Part shown: one piece after another, positions 1 to 5,328 of the stretch | How the letters are laid out: every line of letters starts with the position of its first letter | Position numbering within the stretch: the first letter of the stretch is position 1 | Assembly (NCBI GenBank): GCA_937900975.1 | Contig: CALCPC010000738.1 | Coordinates: forward strand, 1 to 6,490 | DNA: 6,490 bases | Origin: an uncultured Paracoccaceae bacterium | GTDB lineage: Bacteria > Pseudomonadota > Alphaproteobacteria > Rhodobacterales > Rhodobacteraceae | Reading direction: 5' to 3' | The notes under the pieces: generated by a model | Databases searched by the model: none | What the model was told of the DNA's origin: nothing | The model's input: the letters and a program-made list of their open reading frames with translations, nothing else | Made by a program: the position numbers and the translations under genes

Positions 1-1562
1 GTCCCCACCTCTGGGATCGGGCGCCCCTGTATCGCCGCCATGGCCGCCAGCCCCGCCATGTTCGACGTCTTGCCCTGATCGGAGGCCATGCCGAGGGTCG
101 TATAGCGTTTGAGATGCTCGACCGACACGTAGTTTTCGCGCGCGGCAAGCGCGACATCGCTGAGCGTGACATCGTGCTGGAAATCGATCCACTGGCGGCC
201 CCTAGACCCCGGTTTCGGCCAGAGGGGCGTCAGATCAAACCGGATCGACGGGCGCGCCGCGCCTTGGCCCGGGCCAGTGGCGCGGGCCTCCTCTAGCGCT
301 TGCGCCAGATCGAACGTTCCATTGGCTGCGCCGATGGCGACCATGCCCTTCGGCGCCGCGCCCGGAAGGAAAGCCTGGCGCTGTTCGCACCAGTCAAGCC
401 CGCCGCCCGCATGCCGCCAGAGGTGCACCAGCGGGGTCAGCCCGCCGGAACACAGAATGCCGTCAACCGATGTTTTGACGCCATCGACCGAAAGACCGGT
501 GACGGTCTTCCAGCCACGCGCCCTGACCGGCCCCGCGAAAGGGTCGTGTCTGGTGACCGTCGCTCCGGCGCCGGACAGGGCTTGCACCCAGTCATTCGCC
601 AGGCTGTGGTTGGCAAGAACTGCAAGCCTTTTGCCCGCGACCACGCCGTAGCGCGCCAGCAGTTCCAGCGCCCCCATCAGGGACATCACACCGGGTTTGT
701 CGTTGTTGGCGAAGGTGATCGCGCGATCCAGCGCCCCGCTGGCCAGAACAATGCGGCCGGTGCGCATCCGGATCAGGCGCGGGGCCGATCCGAACGGGCC
801 ATTCTGCACCAGGCCGACCAACCCGTGATCAAAGACACCAAACGCGGTGGTCCCGGTCAGCACCCGCCCGCCGGCAGCCCTGATCGCGTCGGCCTGCTCG
901 GCCAGCCAGGCCTGCGGCGTTTTCCCTTCAACCTCCGCCCGCTGATAAAGACCACCGCCCAGACTGTTGTGGTCATCGACCAGAACCACGGCTTGCCCGG
1001 CCTCCGCCGCCGCACGGGCCGCCGCGATCCCCGCCGCGCCACCACCGACCACAAGCGTATCGCAGGCGTCATATAGCTGATGGGAGACATAGTCTTCTGG
1101 CCCCTCAAGGGACAAAGCGCCGAGACCCGCCATCCGGCGAATGGACGGCTCAAAAAAGTGCCAGTCCGGCCAGATGAACGTCTTATAATAGAACCCGGCC
1201 GCCAGCCAGCGGTGGAACAGATCAAGCCCGCCCTTCAGGTCGAAACGCGCCGTGGGCCAGGCGTTCACGGCCCGGGCGTCCATCCCGTTCTCAAGCATGG
1301 TGGTCGTGGCCAGACAATTGGGCAGCTCGCGGCCCTGCAAGCTGACCGTCATGATCGCGTTGGGGTCGTCCACCCAAGCGCCCCACACCCCGCGGGGGCG
1401 ATGGTACTTAAAGCTCCGGCCCAGAATGCTGACCCCGTTCGCCATCAGGGCCGAGGCCAGCGTATCGCCTGCGAACCCCTGGTAGGGCTTGCCGTCAAAG
1501 GTGAAATTCAGCGGGCGGGACCGGTCGATCAAGCCGCCGCTCTCGGACCGAAAGCTGGTCAT
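1..1562 (-). CDS. soxA: Sarcosine oxidase alpha subunit SoxA, N-terminal 520 codons (3' end outside window)
   Basis: Translating the minus strand from the ATG at 1562 gives an uninterrupted frame of 520 codons to the left edge; family members are usually near 1000 residues, so about half is present. SoxA is the large subunit that binds NAD+ and, in its missing C-terminal GcvT-like half, tetrahydrofolate, turning the methyl carbon into 5,10-methylene-THF. Seen in order: an N-terminal domain (about 15-100) with the Fer2 ferredoxin-like fold signature GDTLASAL (32-39) and GRSFKYHRPRG (48-58), but only one cysteine (Cys83), so no iron-sulfur cluster, as usual in this family; the dinucleotide-binding motif VVGGGAAGIAAARAAAEAG (171-189); LASGALDRAITFANNDKPG (273-291); LCSGGLTPLVHLW (370-382); and the hallmark RYTTLGMASDQGKTSN (486-501). 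The ATG overlaps the soxD stop by 4 nt. GVWGAWVDDPNA (58-69) differs from the GILSAG-type sequence I expect in classical SoxA. Confidence 0.94.
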   Translation of the reverse strand, partial: MTSFRSESGGLIDRSRPLNFTFDGKPYQGFAGDTLASALMANGVSILGRSFKYHRPRGVWGAWVDDPNAIMTVSLQGRELPNCLATTTMLENGMDARAVNAWPTARFDLKGGLDLFHRWLAAGFYYKTFIWPDWHFFEPSIRRMAGLGALSLEGPEDYVSHQLYDACDTLVVGGGAAGIAAARAAAEAGQAVVLVDDHNSLGGGLYQRAEVEGKTPQAWLAEQADAIRAAGGRVLTGTTAFGVFDHGLVGLVQNGPFGSAPRLIRMRTGRIVLASGALDRAITFANNDKPGVMSLMGALELLARYGVVAGKRLAVLANHSLANDWVQALSGAGATVTRHDPFAGPVRARGWKTVTGLSVDGVKTSVDGILCSGGLTPLVHLWRHAGGGLDWCEQRQAFLPGAAPKGMVAIGAANGTFDLAQALEEARATGPGQGAARPSIRFDLTPLWPKPGSRGRQWIDFQHDVTLSDVALAARENYVSVEHLKRYTTLGMASDQGKTSNMAGLAAMAAIQGRPIPEVG

Positions 1563-1825
1563 TCGACACCGTCCCGCAGCGCGGTGGAGCCCAGAACCTC
1601 CATCGTCACGCTGTCCCGTTCCATCACGAACAGCTCGCCACATGTCAGGTGCATCCAGACCTCGCGTACCGCGCCCTTTTCATTGCGCTGCCGGTAGAGA
1701 TAGCGGGCCCAGTCCTGATCCTGCACCGGCTGCGTCGTGTCGGGCCGGGTCTTGCCGGCCGCGGCGATGTAACGGAACTCCGTCTCATTGCGCGGCCCGC
1801 AATAGGGGCAAGGGAACACCTGCAT
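1559..1825 (-). CDS. soxD: Sarcosine oxidase delta subunit SoxD (small zinc-binding subunit)
   Basis: SoxD is the small subunit of heterotetrameric sarcosine oxidase; in known structures it binds a zinc ion through three Cys and one His. The 88-residue protein has the expected N-terminal PCPYCGPRNETEF (5-17) with Cys6 and Cys9, the central DWARYLYRQRNEKG (38-51), and MHLTCGELFVMERDSVTMEV (58-77), where His59 and Cys62 would complete the site. In the classical enzyme the last pair is spaced H-x3-C in a HHAAGC segment, whereas here it is H-x2-C, so this is a slightly divergent version. The ATG has a strong ribosome binding site 5 nt upstream, and the TGA overlaps the soxA ATG as ATGA. The soxB-soxD-soxA order is the standard sarcosine oxidase arrangement and supports the call. 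Confidence 0.93.
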   Translation of the reverse strand: MQVFPCPYCGPRNETEFRYIAAAGKTRPDTTQPVQDQDWARYLYRQRNEKGAVREVWMHLTCGELFVMERDSVTMEVLGSTALRDGVE

Positions 1826-1830
1826 CGGAA

Positions 1831-1836
1831 CCTCCT
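1831..1836 (-). promoter_or_regulatory. Strong Shine-Dalgarno sequence of soxD (AGGAGG)
   Basis: On the minus strand this reads AGGAGG, 5 nt before the soxD ATG at 1825, and it overlaps the TAG stop of soxB. It is the only near-perfect Shine-Dalgarno sequence among the junctions in the window; the other genes have weak ones and appear to depend on translational coupling. This fixes the soxD start. Confidence 0.85.
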
Positions 1837-3085
1837 AGTGCGCGATGCCCGAGGCCGCGCTTTCGTCGACCAAGGCGCCAGACGCGAAACGGCTGAGATC
1901 GAAGGGACGGCTGATGTCATGGTGCTGCCCGGTGGCCAACAGATGGGCAAACAGGTAGCCGCCGGCTGGAATGGCCTTAAACCCGCCCGTGCCCCAGCCG
2001 CAGTTCAGGTAGATACCGTCCACCCCAGACCGGCCCAGAATGGGGGAGCTGTCGGGCGTCACATCGACGATCCCGCCCCAGTGGCGCAGCAGTTTGACCC
2101 TGGCCAGCGCCGGCATCATCTCACATAGGCCGCCAAGCACCGTTTCCTGCATCGGCATGTTGCCGCGCTGGCCGTAGGCGGGCACGCGATCCAGTCCGCC
2201 GCCGATCACCAGCCCGCCCTTGTCCGACTGGCTGACATAGGTGCCGAGCGCCGGGGCGAGCACCACCGTGTCCAGGATCGGCTTCAGCGGTTCCGACACG
2301 AAGGCCTGCAAGACGTAGGACTGGATCGGCAAGTGATAGCCGCCCATCTGCGCCAACACGGACGAGTGTCCCGCAACGGCGGCGCCCACGATGCCTGCGC
2401 CGATTTCCCCGCGCGAGGTCTGGACGCCGACGCAGCGCCCGGCTTCCATCACAAAGCCCTGCACCGCGCAGTTCTGGATCAGATCCACGCCCAGCCGGTC
2501 CGCCGCGCGCGCGTAGCCCCAGGCCACCGCATCATGGCGTCCGGTGCCGGCGCGTGGTTGGAACACCCCGCCGTGGATCGGGAACCGCGCGTCCAGGCTC
2601 ATGTCCAAAACGGGCACGAGACGGCGCACCGCGTCGCGGCCCATCAGCACCGCGTCGACGCCGTTCAGACGCATGGCGTTGTACTGGCGCGTGGCCATCT
2701 CCATGTCATGCTCGGAATGGGCCAGGACGATCATGCCGCGCTGCGAGAACATGACGTTGTAGTTCAGCGCCCGCGAGAGGCCTTCATAAAGCTTGACCGA
2801 AAAGTCATAGAGCGCGGCGCTTTCGGGGTAGAAATAGTTCGACCGGATCGCGGTCGTGTTCCGGCCGGTATTGCCGCCGCCCAGCCAGCCTTTCTCTAGC
2901 ACCGCGACGTTTCTGATCCCGTGGTTTTTGGCCAGATAAAACGCCGTGGCCAGCCCGTGACCGCCGCCGCCGATGATCACGACGTCATAGGCCTTTTTCG
3001 GCTTGGGCGACCGCCAGGCCGGTTTCCAACCCTTTTGTCGCCGCAACCCCTCGCGGAACACGGCAAACGCGGAATAACGGGTCAC
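1835..3085 (-). CDS. soxB: Heterotetrameric sarcosine oxidase beta subunit SoxB (FAD/FMN)
   Basis: SoxB is the catalytic subunit of the alpha-beta-gamma-delta sarcosine oxidase, which oxidises the N-methyl group of sarcosine to give glycine, a one-carbon unit and H2O2. The 416 residues match the usual length. Visible are the FAD-binding dinucleotide motif IIGGGGHGLATA (37-48), LEKGWLGGGNTGRNTT (63-78), the segment TGRHDAVAWG (181-190) whose His184 aligns by my offset count with the histidine (about 173 in known enzymes) that carries covalent FMN, the VDVTPDSSPI region (340-349) and CGWGTGGFK (362-370) near the flavin. The GTG start at 3085 is chosen because the N-terminus RYSAF...GWKPAWRSP is conserved in the family and no nearer start keeps it. 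That GTG overlaps the tetR TGA (GTGA), and an AGGA sits 9 nt upstream. It ends in TAG inside the ribosome binding site of soxD. Oxidation of a different secondary N-methyl amine is possible. Confidence 0.95.
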   Translation of the reverse strand: MTRYSAFAVFREGLRRQKGWKPAWRSPKPKKAYDVVIIGGGGHGLATAFYLAKNHGIRNVAVLEKGWLGGGNTGRNTTAIRSNYFYPESAALYDFSVKLYEGLSRALNYNVMFSQRGMIVLAHSEHDMEMATRQYNAMRLNGVDAVLMGRDAVRRLVPVLDMSLDARFPIHGGVFQPRAGTGRHDAVAWGYARAADRLGVDLIQNCAVQGFVMEAGRCVGVQTSRGEIGAGIVGAAVAGHSSVLAQMGGYHLPIQSYVLQAFVSEPLKPILDTVVLAPALGTYVSQSDKGGLVIGGGLDRVPAYGQRGNMPMQETVLGGLCEMMPALARVKLLRHWGGIVDVTPDSSPILGRSGVDGIYLNCGWGTGGFKAIPAGGYLFAHLLATGQHHDISRPFDLSRFASGALVDESAASGIAH

Positions 3086-3756
3086 GGGTCGCCATCCTGT
3101 GCCATGGCGAACGCGGTGAATTCTGCGATGAGGTCCGGCGACGGGTCCTGGCCGGTGAACCCTTTGAGAAACGGCGCGAGGCGGCCCATACGCTCCTCCA
3201 TCGTCTCTTTCAGTTCCAACGTGTGATAGCCGATCTGCATGAAATACAGGATGCGCGCGCGTGCATCCGCGTCGCTGTCCGCATAGCCGTGGCGCAGGAA
3301 CATCGCCGTGACCGCCGCCAATCGGACGCGATCGGCCTGTTCGATCAACCGGTTCACCTTGGCATCCCGACGCGCCCAGTCGCGGATGGCAAAGTCCAGT
3401 CCGCGGTCAAAAGACCGGTCGTTCACAAAGCAACGGAAGAAATTGCAGACCGCCGCGTTGATGTCATCCGCAGGCAGTGCGCAGTTTGCGACGATGGTTT
3501 GCGTGTTGCGCGTCTCCCATTCCGCCAACAGCGCGTTCAAAAGGTCGGGGCGATTTTCGAAGTACCAGTAGAAGCTGGACCGGGACACATTCATGCGCTG
3601 GCTGAGCCCAAGGATCTTAAGCTCTCCCACGCCCTCATGGACCAGCACATCCCGCGCCAGATTGAGCCAATCCGTGCGCGTGACCTTGACGTTGCCAACC
3701 ATGGGGTCCTTGGTCGGGTCGTCGCGGTTCAGAACGGGTTGCGCGCGCTTGTTCAT
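3082..3756 (-). CDS. TetR/AcrR-family transcriptional regulator
   Basis: This 224-residue cytoplasmic one-component regulator has the TetR layout: an N-terminal DNA-binding three-helix domain (about 25-75) and a helical ligand/dimerisation domain (about 85-220). The helix-turn-helix reads LGLSQRMNVSRSSFYWYFEN (49-68), with the usual SxxSFYxYFxN recognition segment, followed by RPDLLNALLAEWE (69-81). An extra tail of about 23 residues precedes the domain. The ATG is 3 nt after the MttB-family stop; the gene's TGA overlaps the GTG of soxB by 4 nt. Its place in the middle of a catabolic operon, rather than divergently transcribed, suggests it is made together with its targets and controls the cluster, perhaps sensing a methylated amine. 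This is inference: no operator can be identified because the operon promoter is outside the window. Ligand and sign of regulation are not readable from the sequence. Confidence 0.9.
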   Translation of the reverse strand: MNKRAQPVLNRDDPTKDPMVGNVKVTRTDWLNLARDVLVHEGVGELKILGLSQRMNVSRSSFYWYFENRPDLLNALLAEWETRNTQTIVANCALPADDINAAVCNFFRCFVNDRSFDRGLDFAIRDWARRDAKVNRLIEQADRVRLAAVTAMFLRHGYADSDADARARILYFMQIGYHTLELKETMEERMGRLAPFLKGFTGQDPSPDLIAEFTAFAMAQDGDP

Positions 3757-3759
3757 CGG

Positions 3760-5322
3760 TCAGCTTTCGGGCGGCGCGCCGCCTTCGGCTGTGCGTTTCT
3801 CGATAAAGCGGCGCAGGGCCTCGCGCCTGGATCCGTCAACATCCGGGCGGACATCTGCGGCAAGGATGCTTTTCCAGACGGCGGTGGCGCGGGTCGTCGC
3901 ATCCTCGGCACCCCGTTCGGCCCAGGTTCCGAAATTGGCATAGTCATGCACGATGGGTTCGTAGAATTCGGTGCTGTAGCGCTCCATCGTCTGGGGGGCG
4001 GCAAAAAAATGACCCTGCGGATCGACATGGGCGAGCGCCGTCTCAAAGCCGATCTCATCGGCGCCCGCTTTGCGCCCCGCGCACAACTCGGCGATCATGT
4101 TCAGCACTTCGGCATCGGTGACGAGCTTTTCGTAAGACACGGTCAATCCGCCTTCAAGCCAGCCGGCGGCGTGGATGATGACCGTCGCGCCAGCCATCAA
4201 GCAGCCCCAGAGGCCGAACTGGTTTTCATTGGCGGCCTGCACGTCGTTCGTGTTCGACGCGGACCCGGCGGCGGATCTCCAGGGCAGACCGATATGCCGC
4301 GCAAGTTGGCCCGCAGCCAGCGACGCCTGGACATGGGTCGGTGTGCCAAAGGCAGGTGCGCCGGATTTCATGTCCACATTCGACGTGAAGGTGCCATAGC
4401 AGATGGGCGCACCGGGATTGACCAGCTGCGTCAAGGTGATCGCGGCCAAAGCCTCTGCATGGCTCAGCGTGATCGCGCCGGCCACCGTGATCGGCGCCAT
4501 GGCCCCCATCAGCGTGAACGGTGTCACAATCGCCAGTTGCCCGTATCTGGCATAGTCGATCAGGCCCTGGGCCATCGGGATGTCCAGCGTCCGGGGGCTG
4601 TTGGTGTTGATGATCGTGTAGGCGTGAGGGGCGGCTGCGAACGCCGCATCCGTCAGACCGCGAAAATCGCGCAGCATCTCGAAATTGTCCATCGTCTGCG
4701 GAGTGCCACGGGCGAACAGGAACGGAAACTTGTCCGACAGCGTCAACTGCGTCTCGGTGGTGAAATAGTGCCGGAGGTGCATGGGCACATCCTGCGGCTC
4801 CACCGATGGGGACATCATTTGAAAGACATCGAAGTGCTGCGTCAGCCGGGTGTAGTCGCAGTAATCCCGCGCAGACCCCGGGCGGCGGCCGCGTTCGAGA
4901 TCCGTAGCATGGGGTGCGCCCGCGCCGGGCTGAAAGGCAAGGGTTCCCAACTCCAGCAACAGGTCCCGTTGCCGCGCGCCGGCGCGGCATTTGATCGATT
5001 TCGGCGCCGCGGCCAGCGCTGCCGCGACCATGTCGCCGCCGATGTGGACCATCTGGTTGGCCTCATCGACCCGCGCGCCCCCGGTCCGGAAAATCGACCG
5101 AGCCTCGGGCAGCAGGACCTTGATCCCCAGCTCCTGCAGCAGTCGCAACGCGGCGGCGTGCATGTTGGCGATCTCATCCGCCGAAAACACATTCATCGGC
5201 GGAAACGGATTGCGCAGGGTGCGATAGTTCACGTCCCTCTTGGGCGCCGGCGCGCTGCCTGCGTCGCGGCCGCGTTTGCGTCTGGCGCGGCGGCCTGCCG
5301 TGGTGTCTGTCTGGCGCTGCAT
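3760..5322 (-). CDS. MttB-superfamily (trimethylamine methyltransferase family) protein, non-pyrrolysine type
   Basis: This complete 520-residue protein belongs to the MttB superfamily, whose characterised members move a methyl group from a methylated amine to a cobalt corrinoid protein (MttB on trimethylamine; MtgB, without pyrrolysine, on glycine betaine). Recognisable parts are NVFSADEIANMHAAALRLL (44-62) near the start of the domain, the TIM-barrel core with PHAYTIINTNSPRTLD (232-247), TPFTLMGAMAPITVAGA (267-283), HAEALAAITLTQLVNPGAP (288-306) and GSASNTNDVQAANEN (353-367), and the C-terminal HVDPQGHFF (432-440). No in-frame TAG interrupts the gene and it ends in TGA, so it lacks the pyrrolysine of the archaeal enzyme. 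Before the domain is an Arg/Lys-rich, Pro/Ala-rich tail (about residues 1-40, RRARRKRGR at 11-19). The ATG lies 6 nt after the preceding TAG with only a weak ribosome binding site, suggesting coupled translation. The methyl donor and acceptor are unknown; no corrinoid protein is in the window. Confidence 0.92.
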   Translation of the reverse strand: MQRQTDTTAGRRARRKRGRDAGSAPAPKRDVNYRTLRNPFPPMNVFSADEIANMHAAALRLLQELGIKVLLPEARSIFRTGGARVDEANQMVHIGGDMVAAALAAAPKSIKCRAGARQRDLLLELGTLAFQPGAGAPHATDLERGRRPGSARDYCDYTRLTQHFDVFQMMSPSVEPQDVPMHLRHYFTTETQLTLSDKFPFLFARGTPQTMDNFEMLRDFRGLTDAAFAAAPHAYTIINTNSPRTLDIPMAQGLIDYARYGQLAIVTPFTLMGAMAPITVAGAITLSHAEALAAITLTQLVNPGAPICYGTFTSNVDMKSGAPAFGTPTHVQASLAAGQLARHIGLPWRSAAGSASNTNDVQAANENQFGLWGCLMAGATVIIHAAGWLEGGLTVSYEKLVTDAEVLNMIAELCAGRKAGADEIGFETALAHVDPQGHFFAAPQTMERYSTEFYEPIVHDYANFGTWAERGAEDATTRATAVWKSILAADVRPDVDGSRREALRRFIEKRTAEGGAPPES

Positions 5323-5328
5323 GGTCAG

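Noticed and set aside
857..1225. A 122-codon minus-strand frame as a separate gene
   Set aside because: It lies in a different frame within soxA, whose own frame is open from 1562 to the window edge and carries clear family motifs.
300..2899. Several plus-strand open frames of about 60-260 codons opposite soxA, soxD and soxB
   Set aside because: They overlap well-supported minus-strand genes, resemble no known family, and have the composition of GC-rich antisense shadows.
3993..4009. Close homopolymers (G6 then A7 on the plus strand) inside the MttB-family gene, a possible slippage or frameshift site
   Set aside because: The frame continues correctly through the conserved HVDPQGHFF segment on both sides, so there is no sign of a frameshift.
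5323..5328. Promoter or terminator in the short gap before the MttB-family gene
   Set aside because: The gap is only 6 nt and no hairpin with a T-run is visible; an internal promoter within upstream coding sequence cannot be supported by eye.
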